A DNA stretch of 64,000 bases from Liolophura sinensis. Taxonomy: Eukaryota; Mollusca; Polyplacophora; Chitonida; Chitonidae. Positions 1-13,210 of the stretch are shown here, piece by piece. Made by a program: the position numbers and the translations under genes. The notes under the pieces are model-generated. The model was not told the origin of the DNA. It did no database searches and saw only the letters and a program-made list of their open reading frames with translations. Positions within the stretch are counted from its first letter, which is position 1; each line of letters opens with the position of its first letter. The stretch spans positions 29,868,402 to 29,932,401 of the forward strand of contig NC_088301.1 in the NCBI RefSeq assembly GCF_032854445.1, read 5' to 3'.

Positions 1-1870
1 AAAAACATGACCAATGAGGTCGCCTACTCACCTGATCCCACCTAATGCCCTGTCACCCGATCTGATCCCACCTATTGTCTTGTCGCCCGGCTTCTGCCCT
101 GATCCCACCTGTTATCCTGTTACCAGTTTTCCGGTCTGATCGCACTATTGTCCTGTCGCCAGTCTTCTGGTCTGATCCCACCTATTGTCCTATCACCAGT
201 CTTTTGGTCTGATCCCATCTATTGTCCTGTCACCACTCTTTTGGTCTGATCCCACCTAATGTCCTGTCACCAGTCTTCTGGTCTGATCCCACCTATTGTC
301 CTGTCACCAGTCTTCTGGTCTGATCCCACCCATTGTCCTGTCACCAGTCTTCTGGTCTGATCCCACCTATTGTCCTATCACCAGTCTTTTGGTCTGATCC
401 CACCCATTGTCCTGTCACCAGTCTTCTGATCTGACCCCACCTAATGTCCTGTCACCAATCTTCTGGCCTGATCCCACCTATTGTCCTGTCACCAGTCTTC
501 TGGTCTGTTCCCACCTAATGCCCTGTCACCAGTCTTCTGGTCTGATCCCAACTATTGTCCTGTCACCAGTTTTCTGGTCTGATCCCACCTAATGTCCTAT
601 CAACAGTCTTCTGGTCTGATCCCAACTATTGTCCTGTCACCGGTCTTCTGATCTGATCCCACCTATTGTCCTGTCACCAGTCTTCTGTTCTGATCAAAAC
701 TATTGTCCTGTCACCAGTCTTCTGGTCTGATCCCACCTAGTGTCCTGTCACCAGTCTTCTGGCCTGATCCCACCTATTGTCCTGTCACCAGTCTTCTGGT
801 CTGTTCCCACCTAATGTCCTGTCACCAGTCTTCTGTTCTGATCAAAACTAATGTCCTGTCACCAGTTTTCTGGTCTGATCCCACCTAATGTCCTATCAAC
901 AGTCTTCTGGTCTGATCCCAACTATTGTCCTGTCACCAATCTTCTGATCTGATCCCAACTATTGTCCTGTCACCAGTCTTCTGATCTGATCCCACCTATT
1001 GTCCTGTCACCAGTCTTCAGGCCTGATCCCACCTAATGTCCTGTCACCAGTCTTTTGGTCTGATCCCACCCATTGTCCTGTCACCAGTCTTCTGATCTGA
1101 TCCCACCTAATGTCCTGTCACCAATCATCTGGCCTGATCCCACCTACTGTCCTGTCACCAGTCTTCTGGTCTGTTCCCACCTACTGTCCTGTCACCAGTC
1201 TTCTGGTCTGAAAACACCTATTGTCCTGTCACCAGTTTTCTGGTCTGATCCCACCTAATGTCCTATCAACAGTCTTCTGGTCTGATCCCAACTATTGTCC
1301 TGTCACCGGTCTTCTGATCTGATCCCACCTATTGTCCTGTCACCGGTCTTCTGTTCTGATCAAAACTAATGTCCTGTCACCAGTCTTCTGGTCTGATCCC
1401 ACCTAGTGTCCTATCACCAGTCTTCTGGCCTGATCCCACCTATTGTCCTGTCACCAGTCTTCTGGTCTGATCCCACCTAGTGTCCTGTCACCAGTCTTCT
1501 GGTCTGATCCCACCTATTGTCCTGTCACCAGTCTTCTGGTCTGTTCCCACCTAATGTCCTGTCACCAGTCTTCTGGTCTGAAAACACCTATTGTCCTGTC
1601 ACCAGTTTTCTGGTCTGATCCCACCTAATGTCCTATCAACAGTCTTCTGGTCTGATCCCAACTATTGTCCTGTCACCAATCTTCTGATCTGATCCCACCT
1701 ATTGTCCTGTCACCAGTCTTCTGTTCTGATCAAAACTAATGTCCTGTCACCAGTCTTCTGGTCTGATCCCACCTAGTGTCCTATCACCAGTCTTCTGGCC
1801 TGATCCCACCTATTGTCCTGTCACCAGTCTTCTGGTCTGATCCCTGTTATTGTTTTATTACCAGTCTTCT
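1..1870. repeat. 37-bp minisatellite, runs off left edge
   Basis: Tandem repeat of a 37-bp unit containing the core cctgtcaccagtcttctgg, followed by a tctgatcccacctattgt-type half. Units differ by a few substitutions. Larger blocks recur every 370 bp (equivalent positions near 1073, 1443 and 1813), which is ten units. Short ORFs of about 61 codons repeat through it only because the unit is regular; they are not genes. The array decays into unique sequence near 1850-1880. Confidence 0.95.
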
Positions 1871-2741
1871 GTTTACAATGTAACCTTATGCTGATCAAAT
1901 TAATGATGTACATGTACTTATTTCATCGGAAAAAAAAGCTACGAACGAGTGACACACAGACTTGCATGCCATACTGGCGGAAGACACGTGGTATTACGGT
2001 CACCTAGGCAGTAAAGAGTACATGAGTGCCGTCAGCCCCTTAGTCGCACCAAATCTACGCGTCATGACTCACAATCGTGTACCACTCATCAGCCATATAG
2101 GACTGTCGAGGTCCATAATATCAAGCACAATTTCCAACACAACGTTAACAAACTACGAAAACTACAAAAGTAGGGCAGATAAGAAATAAAAAAACATATA
2201 AAGTAAGAATTTAGAACGGAGTATCTTCATTGCGCGTTGATCGTTCATAAATGGACGTTAGCAATACATTCAGCACGATGCATTTGCAGTTTCTGTACGT
2301 ATTTAAGAGTAATTAGACACTATTATGAAGAAGAGCTCCGCAGATTCTGCACACGGCCCACATTTACTTACAAGATGATTGTACTCGCAGAAAAATTTAA
2401 ACATCTTAAAGTGAAGACGCCTGATTGAATACCCGTGATACATTAATGTATTGTAACTATCGACTGGCAAAACCTTAGAACTGCCATGACCAAAAAAAAA
2501 TGCCTTTTACACTTTAGCGAATGTATCCTCCCGAAAAATGGATAAAATGTAAGGGATTTCTTCCTCATCTATCCAAATGTCATTGCGTCCCAGAATTGTC
2601 AATTTCGTTATAGGGACCTAACATTCAAAGCGGTGTAATGAACATGATGTTAGATTAACTGTCCTGCATTTTCTTTCAATGTATCTTGAATATGTAAACA
2701 CATTTTACTGGCAACCTTAAGAGGCTAGATTTAGAAAACAG
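1871..2741. other. Unique AT-rich intergenic DNA
   Basis: No exon-like ORF, RNA gene or clear repeat was seen. The ORFs present are short and have no recognisable protein features. Confidence 0.5.
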
Positions 2742-2880
2742 CTGCTCATGCCGGCTTCCTCTCCGCCGTACGTGAGAAGGTTTCTCGGTTTCCTCACACC
2801 ATAATGCTGGCCGCCGTCGTATAAGTGAAATATTCTTGAGTAGGACGTAAAACAACAATCAAAGAAAGAAATAAATAAAT
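2742..2880 (+). mobile_element. SINE-A, 3' part
   Basis: Matches the second half of the commonest SINE in this window: a tccggccgtacgtgggaag-type centre, then ccataatgctggccgccgtc, ataagtgaaatattcttgag, and a caatcaaa tail with AAATA repeats. The tRNA-like head is missing. Confidence 0.85.
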
Positions 2881-3892
2881 TAGAAAACAGCTGTGCATGT
2901 TAACATGAACATGAATTGCACGTATATAAATGGTTTATATATTCCGAAAGATAATTGTTAAGAAAATGTAGCATCAGAAACGACGATCATCATTAGCCTA
3001 TATCTTCATCGGTAAATAAAAAATACCCAACAGACAACATTAGTTATGCCGAATGAAACAGAGATTAAAGATTGGTGAAACCGACGCTAGACCCTACGAA
3101 CTCAGTGTAATACCTGCCTAACCAGTATCAATGCTTTTGAAACATAAAATGTATTTATTTTTCATTTACTTTGTAAGTGCTGTATTAAATGAGACTTTTT
3201 GATGATAGACTGATAGAGACAGGTACTTAAATGAGGTAAAGTCGCGTGCACTTTCTAATCTACACTGAATGGATTTAATTTCTTTTTTTTAATTTTTATT
3301 TTGATATAAGGTTGCTCTATACCCGACGCCAAGAGGTTTGTGAGGAAGTGCTACCTATTGCTGTGGTATCCTTAGGCTCCAACGATTCCTTCCATACATT
3401 TTAACTTCGTTAAAATTGAGAAGTGCATATTATATAGGACTAGATATATATGTATAACTTTAAGTTATCCACCATAAATTTCTATTTCAACGGAAACCTC
3501 TTATTCCACTCCCACCGTCAATTCTTTCTTCAACGTTCGTTATAATCAACATCCACTGACGACAATTTACCATGTGCCACATGCTAGCTATATCGGGGAT
3601 AAAACAACACACTTTAGAGCAATGTTTACAGACCGCGCCATTAGTGAAGGCAGACAATATGTGGTTCAAGTGGGGCTAAGATCCTTACTTGACATCATTC
3701 CAGTGCAGACAGACGCTGCACCAATCGTAGCTGTATACCCTAAAGCCATTCATTCTTAATCGGTTCCGATTCTGATTCATACATTACCACGTCATGCATG
3801 AATGGTTTAAGAAACAATGATTCTGTTTCTAGTTATTGTTGTTCAATTTAGAATAGCACAGGCCTAAATATCCCTCCTCTATAATGCATTTT
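2881..3892. other. Unique AT-rich intergenic DNA
   Basis: No supported gene. A 61-codon ORF at 3574-3759 has no recognisable motif and is probably chance. Confidence 0.5.
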
Positions 3893-4378
3893 CCCATTAA
3901 AGGAGAAGAAAATTTTGAAAATGGCACTATAGGCTGAAAAGAGCACATTTTTTTCTATCTGGTAGTGCCTGCTGCATAATTTTGCGATTTTCCGTCGCCA
4001 TACACGTAAAGCCTGAAAACAGCAAAGCTGGCATAAATCGCTAAGCTCATTGCGTACTGCGTCTTTAACACCCTGTAATTTATGCTGCAGGTGTGTTGCC
4101 TCTCAACCAATGGGAGTCGTTAAAACTACCGGCTTCTTTGTGTAAACTCAACCTGCGTCCAACATTCCGGTTTCCCGATCGTCAAGCGGAAATCACACTT
4201 TCTACCGGAAATGTACGAACTGCACTTCGGTGGTTTCCGACAGCAATTCTCCTCCTAACACAGAAGACTTCCGGACTAGTTCTCAGGCTAAATGTAGTCG
4301 CCCACAGCGGAGTTTGGCGCTGAATTTATTTATAATTTATCAACTTGAGGTACATATTAGAATTTTTATGGCATGTAC
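3893..4378 (+). repeat. Interspersed repeat R1, copy 1
   Basis: About 485 bp that recurs in inverted orientation at 40664-41155. Shared landmarks are ggctgaaaagagcacatttt, gcaaagctggcataaatcgc, a stretch around acagaagacttcc, and aacttgaggtacatattaga. No terminal inverted repeats and no coding capacity were recognised. Class unknown. Confidence 0.75.
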
Positions 4379-5324
4379 GCGTTTTAACCATTACAATAAC
4401 CCATGACGTTGCAGAATTATCTTGCATCCAACAACCCGGCTTGAGAAATCCTGAATACAACCAGTATATGTCACAGACCATGATATACCGAAGTACCATT
4501 ATCCATGGATTATCGCCAATGGTTTCTCAGACCATCCCGACACTGACAAATATATAGGTAGCAATCGCAAAATGTCCTCACACTGTCCAGTATTCCTGGC
4601 GGCACCTGGTCATATCATATTAACGGGAAAGACGTAATCGTCCGTTACTTTTGAATCACAATCTGATCGGTTAGGGTCTGTAACGCTCGTCATTTTCAAA
4701 CTGTATCTAATACCGCTTAAGCTGGGGTTAGGGGCCGTAAAGGTAGCCATGCTCATTACATCAGCATGATGCCTTTATGAACAGTTGCAATTAAAGCGCG
4801 ACTGAGATACTTGTTTAATTGTTATTTGACCTGGAACTCATTCACGGACTACGAATTTGAACTTTGATATGGAATTCATGGGTGGAATATTCATTGTCTG
4901 CCCGGCATCATTGAAAACTGATGACCGCTTCTCTCTTTGTATTTGTATAATTTCTTACACACCTTTGTCTTTGGGAATTAGTGTTAAACGTTGTTTTGGA
5001 AATGGATCTTGCGATTATCGACTTGGAACGCCATTTACGGACTACGAGTGGTATACGACTGTCGGACTTGACGCTATCATACCACAGACAACCCATTACA
5101 AATCAAAATAAATACATAATGTGGCTGTGTATACCATTTATCACATTTTTTAAAAATCGCTGCAAGTGATCTTTTTGTAAATGAGTACGTTCCTTAACCG
5201 TCTATTGTCCCTATAATCTGACTGATAACAATGGCATCGTTCCCTGTTGCAGAATGATTGCAAGTAAATAGAATTAAAATTAACCCAGATTTCTAGTTAG
5301 GATGCAGTTCTGATTATGTAAGGG
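4379..5324. other. Unique AT-rich intergenic DNA
   Basis: Overlapping short ORFs on both strands (4857-5169) lack family features. Nothing supported here. Confidence 0.45.
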
Positions 5325-5560
5325 TAACTAGCCAAACCACTAAACAACTAAGAAAGTATTTAAAATACGGAATCACGCAAAGAGAAGTACTCAACACTTT
5401 TCAGTGATGGTGGAAAACACACGAAAAGTTTAAAGCGACCGAATGAAATCAGTATTCAAATTGTGTAGGCCTACCATGCCAGTATGTAAGTTGTCGAAAA
5501 TAAAATACGAATCTCAGTTGCGCTTTGATAGCAGCTGTGGGTCAACACGACGCATACAGA
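5325..5560 (+). repeat. Interspersed repeat R2, copy 1
   Basis: About 235 bp resembling 44338-44565 in the same orientation. Shared words include caaagagaag, gtgaaatcagtattc-like and tcagttgcgctttga. Old and diverged; class unknown. Confidence 0.6.
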
Positions 5561-5636
5561 TCCCTTATCCCCGGGTTGAGCGGAGACAATTACGATGTGT
5601 GTTTCATGTATGTATGTATACTATCTATACTAACAT

Positions 5637-6010
5637 CGTACTCAACAATTTGTCAGTCGTATGACGACGAGGAGTCATCAGGTGTGTGTACATATACTGT
5701 GTCTTCATTTGGCACGATGAGTCCATGTCACGGGCAAAGTGCTATCGCCACCGAAGTATCCTGTCGAAAGACCAGACATGGCATCCCACCCATTCACATT
5801 ACACTGACACCGGTTCAACCAATCATGTTTCCTTGCTCATGTACTGACATCGGCACCCAGCTATGTCTATTTGGATGGAAAAGAGCAGTTAAGATTAATC
5901 AACAGAGCAAATCGTGGTTACAACTTGTGTCTTCTACGTCGACAGGTCTACCAATTGTTGTATCAGGGGCGACAACTCGAGTAAGACAGATTCAGAAAGA
6001 TTGAACATCC
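5637..6010 (-). mobile_element. SINE-C (tRNA-derived type), minus orientation
   Basis: The left end is the reverse complement of the tail shared with SINE-B (gtcgtatgacgacga, tactcaacaattt). The body includes gtgctatcgccaccgaagta and cattacactgacaccggttc, words I recognise from dispersed mollusc SINEs. The 159-codon ORF at 5525-6004 lies almost entirely inside this element and is not a gene. Confidence 0.6.
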
Positions 6011-6094
6011 TGTTGGTGCGAGGATGCTTCACATTTACTGTCGAAAAGGACATCGCCTTGTAGATTCGACGGCAAAGGAGATCGGGCTACACTT

Positions 6095-7335
6095 CAAACA
6101 GGCCACTACCACTCCACAGATACACCACAAGCAGACCACTGCCACTCTACAGGTACACCACAAGCAGACCACTACCACTCTACAGGTACACCACAAGCAG
6201 ACCACTACCACTCCACAGACCACAAGCAGATCACTACCACTCTACAGGTACACCACAAGCAGACCACTACCACTCTACAGATACACCACAAGCAGACCAC
6301 TACCACTCCACAGATACACCACAAGCAGACCACTGCCACTCCACAGATACACCACAAGCAAACCACCACCACTCCACAGATAGATCAAAAGCAGACCACT
6401 ACCACTCTACAGGTACACCACAAGCTGACCACTACCACTCTACAGATACACCACAAGCAGACCACTACCACTCCACAGATACACCACAAGCAGACCACTA
6501 CCACTCCACAAATACACGACAAGCAGGCCACTACCACTCCACACATACACCACAAACAGACCACTTCCACTCCACAGATGCACCACAAGCAGACCACTAC
6601 CACTCCACAGGTACACCACAAGCAGATCACTACCACTCTACAGGTACACCACAAGCAGACCACTACCACTCTACAGATACACCACAAGCAGACCACTACC
6701 ACTCCACAGACCACAAGCAGATCACTACCACTCCACAGATACACCACAAGCAGACCACAACCACTCCACAGATACACCACAAGCAGACCACAACCACTCC
6801 ACAGATACACCACAAACAGATCACTACCACTCCACAGATACACCACAAGCAGACCACTACCACTCCACAAATACACCACAAGCAGATCACTACCACTCCA
6901 CAAATACACCACAAGCAGATCACTACCACTCCACAGGTACACCACAAGCAGACCACAACCACTCCACAGATACACCACAAGCAGACCACAACCACTCCAC
7001 AAATACACCACAAGCAGACCACAACCACTCCACAGATACACCACAAGCAGATCACTACCACTCCACAGATACACCACAAGCAGACCACTACCACTCCACA
7101 AATACACCACAAGCAGATCACTACCACTCCACACATACACCACAAGCAAACCACCACCACTCCACAGATTTACCACAAGCAGACCACTACCACTCCACAG
7201 ATACACCACAAGCAGACCACTACCACTCCACACGTACACGAGAAGCAGGCCACTACTACTCCACACATACACCACAAACACACCACTACCACTCCACAGA
7301 TACACCACAAGCAGACCACTACCACTCCACAGGTA
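6095..7335. repeat. 33-bp coding-phase minisatellite
   Basis: Tandem repeat of 33 bp centred on caccacaagcagaccactac and cactccacagata. Because 33 is a multiple of three, reading frames stay open on both strands over hundreds of bases (319 codons on minus, 271 on plus). The plus frame reads as an 11-residue unit HHKQTTTTPQI, the minus frame as a Val/Cys/Trp-rich repeat. An internal block with a shortened unit (ccacagaccacaagcagatc) occurs twice, near 6214 and 6705. No promoter, splice signal or homologous protein supports translation. Confidence 0.95.
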
Positions 7336-8913
7336 CACCTTCATTTTCAGTGTTAAGGATAAACACCATTACTCTAAATTTCTTGTTTCATAGTTGTCGT
7401 ATCTGTATCAGACTCTGCTTAACGCAGAATTATCGTCTCTATTTATTACATTTATGAACGATTAAGGAGCAAATGAAATAACTACATTATTCATGGACTA
7501 CGAGTTTAAAAATTTAATTTGACTTCATGCCTATAATAATGAATGTCTCCACTGTATCAATAGCAACTGATCCCTGCTATTTATATCATTATTTTTCACA
7601 TAGCGTAGAGTACATTTCACGGGTCTTTATACCAACAAAGACCCTTTTTAAAAGTTCACATTTCCTGCTGTGAGGCATCTTCTCAAAGTACATAAAAAGC
7701 TCACCTCCTTTTCTCTCTCCTCCTTTTCTAACCTAAGTTTTGCTAGTTATGACCCTCTCTCGAAAACAGGAAGGTATAGAGGGATACAGGACGCACAGGA
7801 AACCAGAGCAGCCACGACAGTGTGAGAGCTAACAAATGAAATACGCCCTCTTGTCTCTTCACCTCAGTCAGTGTTTTATTCTAACTCTTCATGTAAATAC
7901 GTAAATAACAGCAAACTCCACGTTCCCTTACACCATGGCTTAAGCAGAATTAGGTAAAAATGCAGTGATGTTAATTGTAATTTACTAGATGTTAACATTG
8001 AACATTAAATAACTTTAAAACTGGTAAGTACAGTTTGCTTATATCTTGAAAACTACCAGTAGGAGACCTGTCAAACTCACGGTTTACATTGAGTATGGGA
8101 GGTCACAAGTTAATTTCGAAAACTGGTTCATGTATACGTTGTTCATATTTAAGGAATTCAGTATGGATCGTTAGTTTCTGCGAAAATCGGCTCTAAATAA
8201 GGTCAAATTTGTGCAAAAATTTATGCACAGGTCCCATTTGTTTAACCTAAAATTAACCTTGGAGAGCAGCCGAATCCTTACCACATTTGACATGGATCAC
8301 GTTTTCTTTAGTTTGCTCAAATCTTTAAAACTAAAATGACAGGTTACGTTGTAAGCACCTCAGGTCAAAAACAATCCGCTTGTAAGTTTTGCATATTCCG
8401 TGATTCCCACACGTCGTTGGTTTCTGTGTAGTAGCTCCTGTCCAGCTTTATGACAGAATCTTATCTGCATGTTCTTTTTGTATAATCTCGCATTAAACTC
8501 GAAAAAAATTTGGATCGATGAATAAGTTTTGCATATAAAACGATTTCCTGTATTCTGAGAGGCCTCAGCTTCGATTAAAGTTTGTGTTCAGGTTTATTTT
8601 GTGGCCCTTCAGATTAAATTCGAAAATCACCCTTATTCATTCATGCATATTTAATAATTTTCCTGAATCTGATTGGTCGTAACTGTCCATGCTAGAACTA
8701 CTCCAACTACTGTCTAATTATGGTAAAATTCTGTATGCTGTTTTGCTTTCTTTAATTTGGGCACAAGTTTTGACTAATCAGAAATTTCCTTCATTCGGAT
8801 TGATCGCTGATTTCAATGTTATAACTGCTCCAACTATTGTTCGCTTTGCTAAAATGTTGTGTGTAAAACATGACATGTAACATCCAATCAAACATCGATA
8901 CCACTCAGAGTCT
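7336..8913. other. Unique AT-rich intergenic DNA
   Basis: No supported gene; only short ORFs. Confidence 0.5.
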
Positions 8914-9125
8914 TGATTAGGTTTTAACGCCGTAACGCGTTCTCAAGAATATTTCACTTGCCTGACCTCGGCCAACAGTAAAGTTGGCGGAAACCGGAAA
9001 GAGCCCGGGTTGCTGCCAGACCTTGCCACTTACGACCGGAGAGAACTCGCTACTCCATGGTCATTGCGCCGCGCTGGCACGCTCTTCACTCTGCCACTGA
9101 TGCCCCGGATTCTGTTTAGCTTTTG
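8914..9125 (-). mobile_element. SINE-A copy, degenerate
   Basis: Reverse-orientation SINE-A. It starts gttttaacgccgtaa and continues through ctcaagaatatttcactt, a diverged cggccaacag section and gaccggagaga. A weak match to the head follows (ggtcattgcgccgcgctgg). Confidence 0.75.
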
Positions 9126-9126
9126 G

Positions 9127-9629
9127 TTTGTGTGCAACAACAGCTTCATAATAGTGCTTGACATAATAAAATTATGTGTATATATAAAATATTCATGTTA
9201 CATATACGCCCTCAAATCACGTTCAAAGGCCAACATGATCCCTACATAAGTTTTTTACTTTGGATATGAAATCTCTGAGATTAGCTTGTTACAGGTGTGT
9301 CTACCCCCTTGTTGACGAGGAGAGGGTCATATTTATAATTACTGCCAGCCAGCGTTTCCTCTGATTGACTCATATCTTGAAATCTAATTACAGGAGATAC
9401 AGAACAATGTCTATGTTACCTTTGAGTATACTTGAGTACACATGAACGATACAACGTCTGAATGTCCAAGGCAGCGGCCAATTTCATAAAACTGCGTATA
9501 TATACGGAATAAAACTACCGAACGGAAAATTTACGATGTAAATTTTGCGTGGGCATCTTTATGAAATTGGCTCCAGTGTTGTCGCCGGGAGAGCGGGAAT
9601 AAATACTCGCAATCTGGGATTGTAACTTC
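9127..9629. other. Unique intergenic DNA between two SINE fragments
   Basis: Nothing recognised. A near-inverted pair of short words (ccaatttcataaaactgcg near 9478; tctttatgaaattggctcc near 9555) suggests a small old foldback element of about 100 bp. Confidence 0.35.
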
Positions 9630-9830
9630 TCCGTGATTATGGTGGGAGGAAACCGGTCAGCACCCGAGGAAAATCCATGCACGACTATCAGCCAGTTAAT
9701 GACAGATCTTTATACAGGAAGCCTGCAAGAGTTTAACTTGAACTCAGGGCGCCTGCGCTGATGAGAACCTCCTGAGATATTGTGCTGCGCTATCAGGCTA
9801 ACCACTAAACCACGGAGGCTTTGCGTACAA
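9630..9830 (-). mobile_element. SINE-A copy, degenerate
   Basis: Contains ttatggtgggaggaaaccgg, then a diverged middle, then head-derived gatgagaacctcctgag, gtgctgcgctatcaggctaa and ccacggaggc. The 3' tail is missing. Confidence 0.75.
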
Positions 9831-11224
9831 TGGAGCCCTGAAGTAAACGACATGAGAATCCAGGATTTCATCGTTTACATGAGACAAGGCGTTTCCAACT
9901 ATCGAACCATCGAGGCTGCTCTGATTTTACTGAATGGCTATGCTGTGGTCTCTTATATTAATAAATCATTTTCTCTTTTCAGTTCAAACTGTATAGTTGA
10001 GTTTTTAGCCTCCCACTATGGCATGAACAGCTAGCTGATTACCTCCATGACTGCATGGCTACCTCACACAATTCAGTCTCCTCTTAATAAGGCAAGGCCT
10101 TGTTTATTTAAAAACACATAAGGATCAAACTACTTTTTATCGACAGTTTACGGAAGGATCTTATATAATACATCATTCCCAACGTCTTCTCCTATTTCAG
10201 CATTTCTTTTGTGTTTTCAAAGATTGCATTTGCTAGAATTTTTCGGAAGAGTTTACTCCCCTTTTTATGACTTAACATTAGTACAATCTTGGGTGAAATG
10301 AAAAATGAAAAAACAACATTAGAAAATCTTCTCATGTTCGTGGTTCTTGAGCCCGTTTCTCCAGGCTAAACTCAGACGGATAAGTCAGAAAGTCTATATT
10401 TCCGCAATTTTGTCTAGCTTTAAAATGTTATATTTTGTAACAGCTTACCCCGAAAACGCGTTAAATTATTACAGAATTATTGCGTCTTGAAATTGGAATG
10501 ACCTTCAGAATACACCTACCCTAATTCCTCTAAAATTTGGGACAGATATTAGTGGTGTTGAAAGTTGAATATTACATTTCTGTACTAAAATTTTGGAAAA
10601 GGAAAGATATGAGAATGCTGTTCATTGGATAGTCTGACTGTGAGAAAAAAGGAACTCTATATTCCTGCTAGAATTACATATATAGTGGCTAAAATGAGCA
10701 GACCAGGTGTCCAAAATTTTAGAAGACATAGGGTAAGAAATAGGAGACCTGATATCTCGCCTGAAATAAGAAGAATAAGCCTATCTCCAAGGAAAGAAGC
10801 GACATTTTAAAAACTTTGAAACATCCAACAACCGAGTTCCCTTAATGTGTTACTCTGATTTTACCATCCGTCAATCTCCGCAGAGGGAGGAAAATAGAAC
10901 AGCCTTTATTTTACCAGCTGGCTGAATAATACATCATGTTACAGCTATGTGAATGTACTTAACTGTATGTATATTTTTTTGTATATATTATATTATATAT
11001 TATATGTATATTTTATGAACAGAATGTCGTTATGTTCAACATTATGATGTGCCTAGTATGTGTATGTTTATAATGAATGTATCCCACAATTAGAGTGGAC
11101 AAAAATATTCTTGAATATACTGCTTTAAACCCTATGAATATATAAAGGTTGTACATAAGCGGTTTAGTGCGCAGTGAACTGGGAGCGCTAAAGTAGCTTA
11201 CTATAATCTATTTCGCCTGTATTC
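9831..11224. other. Unique AT-rich intergenic DNA
   Basis: No supported gene. An AT-only microsatellite-like patch lies at about 10972-11012. The 61-codon ORF at 10625-10810 is basic but matches no family I recognise. Confidence 0.5.
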
Positions 11225-11920
11225 AGCTGTCTGTAAAATCAGTCACATTCGCCACTAAATCTGCCTTTAGCAAGTGACACGTAACGACCAAAGCTGTACA
11301 CAATGACATGCTGAACGCCCATATTATTACAAGGAAAACACTTTTTTCTAATTTCCTAATGTTAAACTTCATGAGCTTAGCTTCCACACCAAGAATGCAT
11401 TTCCTCGGGTGACGTCATAATTATTCAAAAGCAAGTTGCATGCTGGGCAATGGCCATGGAGAGTACTTTGTTTCACAATGACTACACCAACAAGCGGCTA
11501 GAATAGACTAGATGGATTCAATTTCCTAACATCCATCTCTAAATCCACAGCTCCGTGAGATCATACACTACTACAAATAAAACAAAATTCATTTATTAAG
11601 GCTATATCATACTAAAACGTGTAAACAATTTCAAATATAGTTTAGGTAATTGGTGTCGCCCTCCGTCACAACACGTTTAACTTCGCCCAGTATCCAGCAT
11701 GTCACTGTTTTTTTTAAAATGATTATGACGTCACCAGAGGCAATGAGTTCTTGCCTTCGAAACCGAGCTTAAGGACTTTAACATTATGAAAAAGTGCTCT
11801 AACTTCATTTTCCTTGTAATAATACAAGGAAACTTCCAACATATCAACGTGTGGAGTTTGTATTGTTACGTGTCACTGACTAATGGTAATTTTGGTAGCG
11901 AGTATGACTGAAACAGACTA
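11225..11920. mobile_element. Near-palindromic foldback/MITE-like element
   Basis: Two long imperfect inverted arms of roughly 200 bp face each other. The left arm holds gtctgtaaaatcagtca, agtgacacgtaac, attattacaaggaaaa, ctaatgttaaacttcat and gggtgacgtcataat. The right arm holds the reverse complements in the opposite order (attatgacgtcacc, tttaacattatg, ttttccttgtaataat, gttacgtgtcact, tgactgaaacagac). The centre also folds, with gcatgctggg facing cagcatg. No transposase is encoded. I could not define a target-site duplication. Confidence 0.7.
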
Positions 11921-13210
11921 CAACCTTTATATTAGCCATACTCATGTAGGGTAACTTTCTATAGGTGTCTCGATGTGGTAGAGTCCCAGTAGCACAATAC
12001 ATCTGGGCTAGCTGTGAGATGACGACAAACAGGTTGTTACAGAATACGCTATTATCTATCAGACAGTCGCGTGTGAAAACCTGTAATTATTTTAAAACGG
12101 AAACCGGGAATCATTTCCACCCAAGAATTAAACCAAAGCACTGGAAACGTATAAACAATGATATTTAAAAATTGTTCTAACAATTATGGTATCAGAATGG
12201 TATCAGGTACAGATGGTTAAACCGGAGGTTTTGGCAAAAAAACAAAAAAAAAAAAACTTTTTCCTTTTCCTTTTGAATTTTTGCTTTTATTTGAGAATAC
12301 ACCAAATAATTACCTTTCGCAAAATATCAGCCTCATCTTTGCTCATGTTCCCTTTTAAAATTTGTTATAAAGTTCGTAAAATTTATATAACACAGTTCAC
12401 TTTACAACTTTTTTAAACTTCAGAATCGTGTTAACGTTGTGGAAAGTACAGCCACGAATCGGATGTTTTCTGGAAGGTAATTATTTGGTATTTTCTAGAA
12501 AAATAGCAAATATTGTATTGGGTTTGCGCTGAACAATTTTTTATGTAAAATCTCCAATATAACCTCTTTGAAGCGCTGGCTTGTTGCAAGGATCAGCTGG
12601 ACCTTTGACCAGTGATATCGCGTGTCTTAACACAGGTCTCCCAGTTTCGCCTGCGGCTGTGAGCCAGTAGAAATCTCAGTTACCTTCATGTTTACTCCGA
12701 GCACAAAATAAAATCATTAGCACTATGTTAAACAACAATCAAACAATAATTACAAACAAGGTATCCGATATTACGGAACAGTATGACTTCAACTGTCGAA
12801 CTTTTAAAAGCTTTGATCTTTTAATGCGGGTAATGTCCTGTCTTCTCTCGTCATTAATATGTCTGACAGCATAATCAGTTAGGGAAAGTGAGGTCTTTGC
12901 GTGTGGTACATCCAGGAGAATGATTAACTACCTGAACTAGCTGACGATCTGTACACCATTTAGGACAACTTGAATGACTATAATAAAACATTACATACTT
13001 GTATTTAAGCCATTAAAGCGTTTTATTTCCGTTGAGACAAAGACGTGTTTACTGTAGGTATATCGACCCTCGTCTTGCAAGTGCGTCTTTCAGCTTTATG
13101 ATATTTACCTTCACAGGAGCCACGTCATCTCTGTGCAAATAACGGAAAGAGAGATTTGACTTGCGCAGACCTTCGGCTGAATTCGACGTCATAAAATCCC
13201 ACCTTCCGGT
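11921..13210. other. Unique AT-rich intergenic DNA
   Basis: No supported gene. Short ORFs at 11965-12416 are AT-rich, with no motif. Confidence 0.5.

Noticed and set aside
1..1870. CRISPR array
   Set aside because: Units are contiguous 37-bp repeats without unique spacers, in a eukaryotic context.
5525..6004. 159-codon plus ORF as a gene
   Set aside because: It coincides with a reverse-oriented SINE (SINE-C) and starts in its shared tail region; no protein motif.
6385..7344. 319-codon minus ORF as a gene
   Set aside because: Entirely 33-bp tandem repeat; openness follows from a unit length divisible by three.
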